This document shows, piece after piece, positions 1 through 10,553 of a stretch of DNA of 21,699 nucleotides. Below the pieces are notes generated by a model. The model searched no databases, had not been told where the DNA came from, and worked only from the letters and a program-made list of their open reading frames with translations. How positions within the stretch are numbered: the stretch's first letter is position 1; the number at the start of each line of letters is the position of its first letter. Source of the DNA: Bigelowiella natans CCMP2755 (taxonomy: Eukaryota; Cercozoa; Chlorarachniophyceae); NCBI GenBank assembly GCA_000320545.1, contig ADNK01002472.1:1-21699 (forward strand), read 5' to 3'. Made by a program: the position numbers and the translations under genes.

Positions 1-2
1 CT

Positions 3-23
3 TATATATATATATATATATAT

Positions 24-70
<47 letters not shown>
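3..70. repeat. (TA)n microsatellite
   Basis: Nearly pure TA dinucleotide tract at the window edge. It falls in the intron that follows the last visible exon (200-102) of the leftmost minus-strand gene. Confidence 0.95.
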
Positions 71-73
<3 letters not shown>

Positions 74-101
74 TATAACCGCCACCATGACGTCCGCTCA
101 C

Positions 102-1363
102 CTGAACTCCGAGACTTGAGAGGACTTGAGGGAGCTCAAGCATGAGACGTGAATCGACGATACTCAAGATCCAATTCCTCGTTTCTTCCTCCTCATCCCC
201 CTGCAACAAAGGCACAGATTCAGCCCGGCTTGCGCTCGCGATTTACTTACACAGACGAGGAGGTCTAGCGACGTGTCGTCCTGGCAGTCACAGCATAGGC
301 CTTACGAGGTTTGGGGCGGGGTCAATCGACTTATCCGCGAGGAAGAGCACGGACTGATCCGAGAGCCACACGTCGAGATACGCGTAAACTTGCGTCCAAC
401 GCGGCTGGGGGGGGGGGAGGGGGGGGAGCAGAGGCGAGGGGCTCTTTGTTACGATCAAGTACACACACACGCGCGCGCGCGCGCTTACAAGATTGGACAT
501 TCATTTGTATGTCTAACTAATATGGTAAGTGAGCGGCGGGGGGGAGGGGGGGAAAGGGGTTATTATAATTGAGTGAAGACACCAAGGCAGCGTAGACTTC
601 TTCCATCTTCTCCTCACGAGTCTTTAGTTGATTGTCAGGGTCCTGGATGATGATGTTGTTGTTGTTGTTGTTTTCACAAGGGTGGTGGTGGTGGTGGTGT
701 AAAGCATGTATAGCAGTAGTAAACTAGGAAGAGGCATCAGGAGATCTGAACGTAATCACGTGTCTGTGTGTGTGTGTGTGTGTGTGTATAAGTGTGTGTA
801 CGTGTGCGTGTGAGTGTGTGTGCGTGATAATAGCCTTTTGCCTCCGCTTCTGGAATTTGAATGACTTACACTCTCGCATTTGCAGCTCCACTACTCTATC
901 GCTGCTATTGCTACTACTACTGCTGCTACTACTGCTATTACATTCATGGCGTGACACGCGAGGAGTGGGTTGTTTGTCCAGTCAGTGCCCTTGTTTTCGC
1001 CAAAGAAGCTCATCCCAGATCTAAGTCACATAAAGGAACGGCGGAAGTCGGAGCCAGCAGGAGACATTCTCCTCGTGTATATTCCATTGTGTGTTCGCAG
1101 ATGCGTATGAGTAACGTGTGTGTATATTATACGTATATGTATATGTATATGCATATAATACGTGTGTGTGTGTGTGTGTGTGTGTGATGTATATCATATC
1201 TATATCATTTAGAGTTAATCAAATCTGTATATTATACAAAGTATAAACTAGGCGAGCGAAAATAAGGCAGGGAAGGAGGAATCTTGGAATCCTTTGTGAG
1301 TACTCACAGCTCTTTCCTCGTATCCGCCTCAACCGTCCTAGATTCCTGCTCGGAACCAACACA

Positions 1364-1421
<58 letters not shown>

Positions 1422-1541
1422 AACGAATATATACGAATGAGAAAGAGAGGAGGGGAGGGGGGCAGTAGCTTTCAACTACTTTACAAACGACAGAAAGCAG
1501 TGAGACGACCAGAGGATGATGAAAAGGCGTCGTTGATGACC

Positions 1542-1577
<36 letters not shown>

Positions 1578-1888
1578 AAGATGAAGGCACTGAGAATAAT
1601 ACTACTGCATAAACCTTATCACTCTCATCTTTACCTTCATGTCGAGGCCATCTATTCCTTCATCTGTGCTCACTTTACCAGGTGCGCGCTAATTTTGATT
1701 TTTTTTTAAAAAAAGGGACGGGTGGGGGAGTGGCATGCATCATCAACACGTGATAGGAATGATAACTATCGTCGGGCATGTCACGGAGTTGTTTTTCCTA
1801 GCCGGTGGAAGGGGTTTGAATTGAAAGCTTTGGAGAGCGAGGGAGGGGAGGGGGGGAAGACACATGTGTGTTGGAAGAAAAAGAGAAT

Positions 1889-1971
<83 letters not shown>

Positions 1972-2167
1972 GTCAGATATGCACGAATCATTTACCTCCC
2001 TGCCCACGTTGCTGCTGTCGCAACTATCACCATAGTCATCTCCACCACGTCGCGCTCTCCCCCCCTTGTTCCTTTTGTTTGAGTTTTCCCCTCCGAGCCC
2101 TGCGAAGAGTAATGAAAAGCAAACACCAGCAGCATAGAAGAAGTGCGTCACTTAACGCCGCTGCTAC

Positions 2168-2235
<68 letters not shown>

Positions 2236-2691
2236 AGCAGAGCTTGGAGCATCAACCTATGTATATAATTTTTTTACAAAATAGTCCCCGTCACTAATAT
2301 GCATATCGATCGGGCACACACAACTGAGCGAGGGGGGGGTCTCTCCTACACCTAATGAAGCTCTGCTGTTCTCGTCCTGTCCTTCTTCATCTTCGTCTGC
2401 ATAATACTCGTCGTAAAGCGTGTTTTTGACCTCCTGGAAACGAGCAAACAGCAGCGCACACATATCACATACATATAGCACACACACACACAACAAACAA
2501 CAACTGAGTACCTCTTCCCTCGCTTTGAATTCCTAAAACTGGTCCCTGGGAAACGAATTTGAGAAGTACCAATTCCCCTCCCCCCATCTCCAGCGAAAGT
2601 TTGTCGTAGTTTATTCGCTGGCCCTTATTTTCAGAGGGAGGGGGGGGGGAAGGGAGGCAGTGGTAAGAGGAAGAGATTATAACACACATAT

Positions 2692-2733
<42 letters not shown>

Positions 2734-3667
2734 ATGAAAACGGACAGGAGACGTAAGGCGAAAAGAAATCGAATGATGCACGTTCTCATTGGCACATACG
2801 TCTGCTTTATTTAAAAAAGAGAGAGATGTGTAAGTATGGATGTGGGAGGGGGGTTGGGGGGTGGGAGGATGAAGGGTGTACATTGGTTTTCAATCGCTTC
2901 ATTTCTTCGATGAGCCGCTCGATTTTCACCTCGTTCTCGGCTATATTTCGACGCTCTTTGAGCTCTGAGCAAGGGGAGCGAGAAAAATGGCCACAACACG
3001 CGCTCAGACATGCAAATGAATGCCATGCAAATGAATGCCATGCGACACATTAATATACACGTAAACACACGTGTGTGCGTGTGTGCATGCGTGCGTGTGT
3101 ATGTGTATGTGTGTGTGTGTGTCTCTCTCTGTGTGTGTGTGTGTTGTGATGATACATAGCTCATGGTGCATTACTATGTATTATTGTCGTTGTGTATATC
3201 GATGTAAAGCTTACTCTCCTTCAGCTTGTCGCCCACACTGTCCAGCAGCCGTTCTAGCTTTCCTCGCTAAGAAGATCGCACAGCAAGGGAAGGAGCAGGT
3301 GCGTGCGTGCGTGCGAGAAGTGAGAGAGGGGGGGGGAGAGAGAGAGGCACAGAGAGGTGATGGCAAGATATATGGATATGCGTTGTGTAATAGGATGACT
3401 CAAACGCGGCTTCGTGTTGGACACCGCCGCCGCCGCCACCACCACCACCACCACCACCATCGTCATCACGCACATCGGTCACATTCTTCAGCTTTTGCAT
3501 TGCCGCTTCGATGGTGCTGGGAGGTGTCGTGGAAGAAGAGAAGAGGAGGAGGAAGAAGTAGAAGTAGAAGAAGAAGAAGAAGAAGAAGAAGAAGGAGGGA
3601 TTATTTTCCATGCAGTAGCAGTTATTATTGTTGTCATTGTGCAAAGTAGTGAGGGGCAGACACGGTC

Positions 3668-3714
<47 letters not shown>

Positions 3715-4285
3715 CTGCTCTCATTCGCATGTCTTCCTCCTACTCTTTTGCGGAGTCTCCTTCTTCCGCCTCCTTCCGAACTGCTGCTGCTGCTTGCACA
3801 GGTTTCCTCCTTTGTTCTTGCTTCGGGAGCAACTCATTCAGCCTCCTCCGTGGAGCCTATTTTCGGAAAAGGGAAAGGAAAAAAGGGGGGGGGGGGGGGG
3901 GGGAGGAGGTTCAGGAAAGAAGTGATATAGTGTAAATATATTGCTAGCGGATAATATGCAAAGCGTTGTAAGATTGGGTGGTGAGATGGTGACACTGGAA
4001 GAGCGTGTTTCCACCTTAACTTGCGTTGATGCCACCATGAATTCTTCTTGCTCCTCTGCAGCTTCTGCTCCTAAAGACGCAGCGGGGATGGCACCGAGCC
4101 GCTCCTTCGCCATGGTAAATCTTTTCGGAGGAGGAGGATGAGAGACAGGGAGTGGAGAGGGAGGTAGATGGAGAGGATTGAGTTAGTTGTTTTTCTTTCT
4201 TCTCTCTAAATGGCTCGATGGTGTATCGACATCATACCCGGTTGAAATGTGTTCTTCAGGTGGTTTTTCGAGGTTAAGATAAGAC

Positions 4286-4355
<70 letters not shown>

Positions 4356-4548
4356 TATCTTATACTTTGGTGGACGATCTAGGAACATTGTCCTGTTTTC
4401 CCCTTTGTACATCTGAAAGAGAGGGGAAGGGGGCGCGGGAGAAGGAAACGTCCGGGGAATAGGTGAGATAGAAAGAGGTTTGGCGCCCAATCACACAAGC
4501 CATTTAGTTTTTACAAAACAGTAAATAAACGTAACTGTGCAGGCACAG

Positions 4549-4584
<36 letters not shown>

Positions 4585-4708
4585 ACTACTACCTACTACT
4601 GCTACTACTGCTACTATTACTACCACTTGCATTTCCTTCGCTTTGAAGGCCTCGTAGTTGGGCCTGTCCAGGCGCATATCACCACCACCACACACGTGCA
4701 ACAGCAGC

Positions 4709-4758
<50 letters not shown>

Positions 4759-5091
4759 ACATACAAATCAGACCAACGCATATCAACGCGCCGTGGCCAA
4801 CAACTCAACAACAACAGCAATATCAGGAGAGATAAATCGACGATTATTCACGCACAAGTCGACTTCGACTGCTTTCTCCGGTTCCTTCAGAGGCTCGGGC
4901 TCCTCGTCGCCCTAATCGGATATACATGTGCGTGCATTTATTCACGAATACTCCGCGAGGGATGATGTCTCGGGCTATTACATTGTCTGTAGGAATGGCT
5001 TTGAGAAAACGCCCGCGCTCTCTGGGGGGCACGGCTCTGGATATTGAGAAATGAAAAGAAAGGTGTTGGAGTGTTATATTCACGCACGCAG

Positions 5092-5136
<45 letters not shown>

Positions 5137-5199
5137 TCGGAAAAACAGCACCAGCTCCTTTTGGAGATAAGTTAGTCAAAGCCAATCAAGCAATATTAA

Positions 5200-5240
<41 letters not shown>

Positions 5241-5285
5241 ATATATTTGTGTGTGTGTATATGAATGAAAAAATGTGTGAGTGTG

Positions 5286-5322
<37 letters not shown>

Positions 5323-6672
5323 GTATGTACACATTGCAACATCCAGATGTAGAGAGAGAGGGGGGGAGGGGGGGGAGAGAGAGGGGCTGAAAGAGTGCGT
5401 GTAGTAGTCGTAGAAGTAGTAACCGGAGTAGTGTCCTTGACGGTGGCTTCATTCCAGCCTGCCTCAAGCGGTCCTCTATCAGCTCAATCGGATAGCAATC
5501 CGAATCGTCTTCTTCGGACTGCTCGCGAGGCGGCTGCTCCTGAGCCGTGGTAATGTTAGATGTGCGTGCGGCTGTCGTCTCCGCGCTGTTGCCCCCCCTC
5601 TTGCCCCTCCTGTGTTCGGATGACGAAGATTTGTTCGAGGGGGGCGGGTCGCCGAATAGGATTCTCTCCCATTCATCCGGCTCTATTGTACGGTTGCAAT
5701 GATGCGGTGGTTGAAAGAGGGTTGATGGAACGGGAGAGGGCGGAAGGGAACGTCAGTGAAGAGAAGGAGGAGGGGGAGAAGATGTCGTCATTTTGAATTT
5801 AAAAAGCAAGGTTAGGAGTGGTAGCGTTCATGCAGTGATGTATGTCGCATGTGTTGCTGGATCAGCAAGCGAATCCTCACCCCCGTCGGATGAGTGTGTC
5901 CGAGACAGAAATTGGAGCTTACGACTGCCGATTTGAAACCCGTCCGGACGGTCAGGAGCTGCGTGTTGAAGGGAAGATCAGAAGATGGAATCAGAACGTA
6001 GGTGGCAATGTAAGGCAAGGGGCGTGAATCGACTTCCGATTGGCCAAGGCGCGCGCTGAAGTTATGTAGTAGACAGACATACAGGCAACACCACCTTCAT
6101 ATGACGAATCGAACTCGAAATCCTGTAATCATTAAAACAACGGGGTCTTAGATTGTCAAGATCCCCTCGCAGCAAAAAGCAAAACTCTCTGCTACAGTTT
6201 TTGCACTGCTATAATGCGTGCGTGCCTACGAACTTTGGCATTGCAGTCATCATTCTCGTTGTCCCGTGGCTCGAAGGTGTCCACAGGACCTGATTCATGC
6301 GGAGGAGGAGTAGGAGGAGAAGGGGGAGGATAGGGAAGACGGAAGCAGCGCTTAGAGGGAGTGATATCTATATACCATGATGATTGGAGAGGCTCACCTT
6401 CGGCTCGTGGGGCATCTCCTTCAATGTAAGGCCCACTATCTGCCTGCTGCAGCATTAGTCTGCAGATTGAACGCATCATTGAAGAAAGAAGCAGAAGAAG
6501 AAGAAGAAGAAGAAGAAGAGGAGGAAAGGTCAATAGTTTGATTTTTCGAGGAGCGTTTGTCGTAAATACTGATGACGACATGCAAGATGATAACCGTCTG
6601 GATCTTCGCCTCTTCCCACCTCGAAGTCTTCGGACTTGCGTATCTGCATACATTAGGGAGAAAGATGGAGAA

Positions 6673-6713
<41 letters not shown>

Positions 6714-6776
6714 TGCTTTTGAGGGAAACACATATCTGAGAGATGACGGTTTACAGTCAATACAGGAACTCATCAT
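102..6776 (-). CDS. 25-exon coiled-coil protein gene, 3' end beyond the window edge
   Basis: Unrecognised protein. Exons from 5' to 3' on the minus strand: 6776-6732, 6643-6570, 6459-6398, 6289-6230, 5958-5923, 5682-5424, 5036-4982, 4911-4856, 4663-4627, 4412-4366, 4120-4015, 3856-3744, 3516-3483, 3266-3215, 2964-2882, 2433-2352, 2099-1996, 1797-1767, 1663-1635, 1345-1308, 901-870, 642-583, 404-306, 280-251, 200-102. All have GT and AG borders, and phases match at every junction except 901-870 to 642-583, where a boundary or exon is missing. The model gives about 574 residues and ends on a good donor (GTTCAG/GTGAGC), so it continues left. The start ATG at 6776 has an in-frame TGA two codons upstream. 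The N-terminal third is acidic and proline-rich (DPDGYHLAC, PDEWERILFG); residues ~317-400 are a charged coiled coil (KLERLLDSVGDKLKEKLKER). A Gly/Arg/Asp-rich stretch and a more hydrophobic C-terminal part (WILSIVDSRLMLELPQVL) follow. A structural or cytoskeletal role is only a guess. Confidence 0.72.
1359..1417. repeat. Compound (CA)n(GA)n microsatellite in intron
   Basis: CA units 1359-1380 run directly into GA units 1381-1417. Read on the minus strand of the host gene this is (TC)n(TG)n, ending 13 nt before the AG acceptor of exon 1345-1308, so it supplies the pyrimidine-rich tract of that splice site. Confidence 0.95.
1543..1575. repeat. (CAG)11 trinucleotide repeat
   Basis: Eleven CAG units. 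On the plus strand this could be read as polyalanine, but it lies between exons 1663-1635 and 1345-1308 of the minus-strand gene, where it reads CTG and is best seen as intronic. Confidence 0.9.
1889..1966. repeat. Compound (GT)n(GA)n microsatellite
   Basis: GT units 1889-1912 followed by GA units 1913-1966 with one AAA interruption. It is intronic in the minus-strand gene, between exons 2099-1996 and 1797-1767. Confidence 0.95.
2171..2231. repeat. Compound (TC)n(TG)n microsatellite
   Basis: TC units 2171-2203 then TG units to 2231. It lies in the intron between exons 2433-2352 and 2099-1996 of the minus-strand gene. Confidence 0.95.
3555..3594. repeat. (GAA)n tract
   Basis: A GAA/GTA trinucleotide run, which is TTC on the sense strand of the host gene. 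It sits in the intron upstream of exon 3516-3483 and contributes to its pyrimidine-rich acceptor. Confidence 0.85.
3669..3711. repeat. (TC)n microsatellite
   Basis: Pure TC dinucleotide tract of about 43 nt in the intron between exons 3856-3744 and 3516-3483 of the minus-strand gene. Confidence 0.95.
3885..3903. repeat. 19-nt G homopolymer
   Basis: Nineteen consecutive G on the plus strand, so C on the sense strand of the host gene, about 30 nt upstream of the acceptor of exon 3856-3744. Similar long G or C runs recur at 18081-18095 and 20213-20232. They can form G-quadruplexes and are prone to sequencing-length error. Confidence 0.9.
4286..4350. repeat. Compound (CA)n(GA)n(TA)n microsatellite
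   Basis: Three dinucleotide blocks in series: CA 4286-4300, GA 4301-4317, TA 4319-4350. It is intronic between exons 4412-4366 and 4120-4015 of the minus-strand gene. Confidence 0.95.
5037..5423. other. Long intron (387 nt) with TA, GT and TA repeats
   Basis: Gap between exons 5682-5424 and 5036-4982 of the minus-strand gene. It holds (TA)n at about 5094-5131 and 5202-5237 and (GT)n at 5285-5319. A short open stretch at 5136-5160 between these repeats has usable splice borders but breaks the codon phase, so it is left as intron. Confidence 0.75.
6675..6710. repeat. (GA)n microsatellite at a splice acceptor
   Basis: A pure GA tract that reads (TC)n on the sense strand of the minus-strand gene. 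It lies about 30 nt upstream of the AG acceptor of exon 6643-6570 and forms much of its polypyrimidine tract. Confidence 0.95.
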
Positions 6777-7295
6777 GCATCACGCTACGCCTTCCGCATT
6801 CAGATGCTATTGTTTAGCCGCAGATTCTCCCGCCCCTGGAGGAGTTAGAAAGGGCTGAGCCGGTGCTGGAGACAGGCCCTGGCAAGTCAAAGCCATCACG
6901 AATAATCCCGGTAATCTTCATCCTTAAAAACTTTGGGCATGTATTTTATGACACAGGATCAAAATCGCCTGTGTTTCGGGAGGAAGAATTGCTTGGGAAT
7001 TCCATGTTGGCAAAACGATGTAAAATTTTCTCGCTTCCTCGCTTCCTGGATCAAATTTTATGTTAGATCTAGATCTACATCATATTTCCATTGGAATTTT
7101 ATCAAAATATCAATTACCGGTAAGTTCTGGTGCACAGGTAGATTGTAGGCTATTTTTTGAAATTTTCGTAAAAAAATCGGAATTTTTGCAATTTTGTTGT
7201 TTTAGTCGACCGTGCCTCAAAACTCCTGCTGTCGAGAACAACGCCAGGTGGGGGCACGTGGCCCCATTTGGACACTGTAGCGCCTATTTCGTAAG
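6777..7295. other. Intergenic region between divergent genes
   Basis: No gene seen. It separates the minus-strand coiled-coil gene (start 6776) from the plus-strand intronless frame (start 7296), so it should hold both promoters. From about 6900 the sequence becomes clearly more AT-rich and free of microsatellites. An inverted AGATCTAGATCT word sits at 7066-7077. An open stretch at 6863-7066 has no recognisable protein character. Confidence 0.5.
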
Positions 7296-8348
7296 ATGGC
7301 AAAATCTACTTTGAAGAATGGCAGTGATAATGTTGTTAGTAGCAACCCGTGCAAGTCTCGTCGGACTTACTGCTACAACATTGCTCTGAGTAAGGAAGAC
7401 GCAGACATGGTGAGAACTGCGGGAAAGGAACACCACTATCTTACATTTGAATGGGTCAATGATGACGGACTAACAGAAATTTACCGACTTCGCTGTTCTT
7501 TGGGCCTTGCGTCGAATCCCCAAGCTCGAAGAAAAGCGAAACCATGCAAATTTAAACGCAAAAATACAAATACGCTTGAGCTTAAACCAGAAAACACTAG
7601 GTTAAGAATTTCTATTAGGTTGACACGCCATGCTGGATCATTGGGAGGATTGTGGTGGAGAAATTCAGATGATTATTTCATCGAGCTCTTACCTTCGAGA
7701 GAAGGCAGAAAACAACGGAGCTCACTTCCATGGCCATTGACTGTTTTTGAATTAAAAACCAACCATAGGATAAGGGTTCTCCGTTTTGAGCGGGGAAACA
7801 AAGTGAGAGTTAATTTTCTAATCCAGAAGGGATATACAAAAAAAAATAATGATGATCGAGCAAGATTTTCTCAAGGAACTGGAAAAGTGGAGTACCTCAA
7901 ACAGAAAATAACTGGAATTGTACAAGATATGCAGAATGGTAACGGTGCACAGCGAGTAGCGATCGCCTTCTTGCTATCAAATCCCTGCTTCTCGAACATG
8001 TTCGCAAAATTTCGTCCGCGAAAACGGAAAACACGATACCGAGGCTTGTTAGACGAGAAGGGAAGGTCTGAACAGCTCGTCGAGGCGAGCATAAGATGTG
8101 AAAAGGAGAGACAACAGAGAAACGAAGAAGGATATGGGGAAGTACGTGGCGAAGTCTCGCTAACAAGTCTAAGTAGGGATCGATGCTCGAAGAAACACAA
8201 GAATGTGCGTGGGGAACCAAAAATAAAAACTTGTTCAATAGAAGAGATCGAAGTAGCGATGCCACTTCGTGCAACAACAAGCACATCCATCACACCACCG
8301 CCATCTGCGAGCCCGAGTCAGATATATATTCCGAAAGGCAGTATATAG
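7296..8348 (+). CDS. Intronless 350-codon open frame, unknown protein
   Basis: One uninterrupted frame from ATG 7296 to TAG 8348, in a window where every other gene is split into tiny exons. I do not recognise the product. It is basic: residues ~75-95 carry Arg/Lys clusters (QARRKAKPCKFKRKN), ~245-260 another (FRPRKRKTRYRG), and ~260-285 a charged helix-like stretch. The tail is Ser/Thr/Pro-rich. The middle has mixed hydrophobic segments (GGLWWRNSDDYFIELL at ~118-133) suggestive of a folded domain. No signal peptide or membrane span is seen. Codon use favours A/T-ending codons (AAA, GAA, TTT) more than the neighbours, and the DNA has no simple repeats. Possible origins are a retrocopy, a transferred gene or a domesticated mobile-element protein. 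Length alone makes chance openness unlikely. Confidence 0.6.
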   Translation: MAKSTLKNGSDNVVSSNPCKSRRTYCYNIALSKEDADMVRTAGKEHHYLTFEWVNDDGLTEIYRLRCSLGLASNPQARRKAKPCKFKRKNTNTLELKPENTRLRISIRLTRHAGSLGGLWWRNSDDYFIELLPSREGRKQRSSLPWPLTVFELKTNHRIRVLRFERGNKVRVNFLIQKGYTKKNNDDRARFSQGTGKVEYLKQKITGIVQDMQNGNGAQRVAIAFLLSNPCFSNMFAKFRPRKRKTRYRGLLDEKGRSEQLVEASIRCEKERQQRNEEGYGEVRGEVSLTSLSRDRCSKKHKNVRGEPKIKTCSIEEIEVAMPLRATTSTSITPPPSASPSQIYIPKGSI

Positions 8349-9189
8349 TTAATTAGAATTCTAAAACCTTTGCTTGTTTCTGCTCAAATACAACTCCGGC
8401 ATGGTTGTTTTGGTCGAAGTGCGGATACTTTTATAAGTGCAAGCGCGATGTTTGTAACTTGTCCTGCAAGGCATCAGAGGCAAGGGACTTACGAATAATC
8501 CCAAGCAAGAATATCCACATGCAGCTGTAAGCAGCACTTCTTACTGAATCTGACGTCGGAGGAAAAGGGAATCCTTCGGACTTCACAAAGTTCAGTCTGT
8601 CGGTAAACTTAATCTCAACGCAACAACGCAACGAAATGGTCCAGAAACTGTCCAGCTATCTATTTTCTTGTGTAGTCTGGCTATGATTGTGGATTAAATT
8701 TATAACAAGAATAATATGCGACGAGGGCCCGAACCAATCAAGTGAACGCATCGAGTAAAAGACAGCTTCACCACAGCTTTGCTTTGGCCAATGCATGCAC
8801 ATGCATGCATGGCCGGCGGCGGCATTCGAAATTTGTCGTGAGCATCAAACACGCCGCCAACAATAACTGTGTGACATCGCATGCACAGAATGATGCATGT
8901 ATAGTACCAATTGACATTGTTTTACTCTTAGTGAACTCCAAAGATGACGACTCAGCTGCCGCCATATGCATTGCATCGTAGCAAACACAGACATCACATC
9001 GACTCATTGCTTCGATCTGGACGACGACGCACGCGCACAGCATCGTGCACATTGTGGTACTGTGTCACAACAACATCTAGACATGGCACTTGTCCAAAAA
9101 GTGGCCATCATTGTACAACGTAACACAGCACGCGCGCACTATTCAGCTCACATTTTGAACTCGCAATGTGTTGATGATCTAGATGTGAT
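8349..9189. other. Intergenic region with TGCATGC words
   Basis: About 840 nt without a gene I can support, between the intronless frame and the stop of the EF-hand gene. Several frames of 60-95 codons are open on both strands, but none has coherent splice borders. The stretch 8788-8900 is rich in GCATGC/ATGCAT words. Confidence 0.5.
8789..8900. promoter_or_regulatory. TGCATGC motif cluster
   Basis: GCATGC or ATGCAT words occur at 8791-8812 (overlapping copies within atgcatgcacatgcatgcat), 8879-8884 and 8893-8898. The 14-mer at 8793-8806 recurs exactly at 11864-11877. TGCATGC is a known cis-element bound by ApiAP2 factors in apicomplexans. Whether this is such a site depends on the organism, which is not established. 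Confidence 0.35.
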
Positions 9190-10490
9190 CTAAGATGGCG
9201 ACTGCGAATGAATCATGTGATCCCAGAACACGACAAACTCCTCAAAATCAAGCACCTGGTCGTTATTTCGATCGACTCGATCAAATTGTCGCTTGATAAA
9301 ATGCTCCGGAGCGCGGAAGAGTTCCGTGAAGCAGGTGACAAATTCTTCCTTGCTCAAAGTCCCATCCCCATCCTTGTCTATTTGAGTGAAGATATGTTTC
9401 TTCATTTCGACTTCGGAGCGAATCATGGTAAAATCCTTCTCCTCAACGTTTCCCTTCTCCAGTTCCTTGGGCCTAATTTTTGAAAGGAGATAGTACGTAT
9501 CAGGATGAGGTGAGAAAGCATTTAAGTCAAAAATATATTTACTTACTAAATATATATGGATGTTCATGATATGTGCAAATCTATCACCAGCATTTTTTGC
9601 AGAACCCCAAATCCTTCTTAAGGTCATTGCACAGCCAGATTATCCCTCTAATGGGCCTCATCTTACATTCACCATCGCATGAACAGCCTTGATAAACAGC
9701 CTCCTCGTCACTTTCGGTCTCCTCCTGTTTGGTATGTAGCATGCTTTATTGGAATCTGTGTAAAATCTGGAAGTATGGTACAGAGATCGCGAGAAGGAGG
9801 GGAGGGGGGGAGGGAGCTGGGGACACAATATTCAAGAAAATCGCTCCAACCTTGTTCATTTACATTTTCAACTTTAAACCCTATAATATCTGAACGAGAC
9901 AATCATCGCTTCTCACCGTACTCTTCATTGCCTGCATCCGAGCATGAACCCCCCGTTTAAGCCGTAACTTGTGCCCATTCTTCAAGGCGAGTTTCTGACA
10001 TGTTTCCTCGAACGATTTCCAGGAAGAAAGTAAATCCTTCTGTTAATGAATAGGAAGAGAATATAAGGAACTAGCGCCCTTGTGTTAAACAGAGAGGATG
10101 GAGCGTGTCTACACGATTTCCGATTAACATGTATCATTATTGGAAAGCAATACCTTTACTCAACCGGATTACTAATGCTCTTTACGTACGTAATACGTAT
10201 TTTTCTCTCCCTAAATTTGGATATTCAGGGCTGTGCTAATGAATCAACTTCCGAGTCCAAGTAGTGCTACGAGGCTCCTGCAAGTGTAAGCTAAAGCGGC
10301 TTTGTTGGGGGGCGGGAGGTGGTCACCTCGAGATTGATATTTTTCTTCTTAAATAATCCGATAAGCTTTTCGAGTCGTGTTTCGATCAGAAGGGCTATGG
10401 AGATGGACAATAATTGGCACTCATCAACTTAAACAGTGGAAGAGAACAAGAAATAGACAGAGAGACAGAGGAGATAGTTCGCGCGCGCGC

Positions 10491-10553
<63 letters not shown>

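Noticed and set aside
273-572. Plus-strand 99-codon frame with a plausible charged segment
   Set aside because: It is the complement of minus-strand exon 404-306, which has a poly-C acceptor, a good donor and matching phase, and then turns into a Gly-rich translation of a G run.
770-1187. Plus-strand frames of 84-108 codons rich in Val/Cys and Tyr
   Set aside because: They are translations of GT and TAT repeats; the true exon here is on the minus strand (901-870).
2500-2640. Minus-strand open stretch (INYDKLSLEMGGGELVLL) with an internal AG and a GTACTC donor
   Set aside because: No reading of it keeps phase between exons 2964-2882 and 2433-2352, which join directly in frame.
3427-3463. Poly-His or poly-Gly coding tract
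   Set aside because: It is a CCG/CAC trinucleotide repeat inside an intron of the minus-strand gene.
5136-5160. Short minus-strand exon candidate (AGAVFPN)
   Set aside because: It needs one leftover base from upstream, but exon 5682-5424 leaves two and joins directly and in phase to 5036-4982.
5842-6027. Plus-strand 61-codon frame (MSVSETEIGAYDCRF...)
   Set aside because: It overlaps minus-strand exon 5958-5923, whose borders and phase agree with exons on both sides; no partner plus-strand exon was found.
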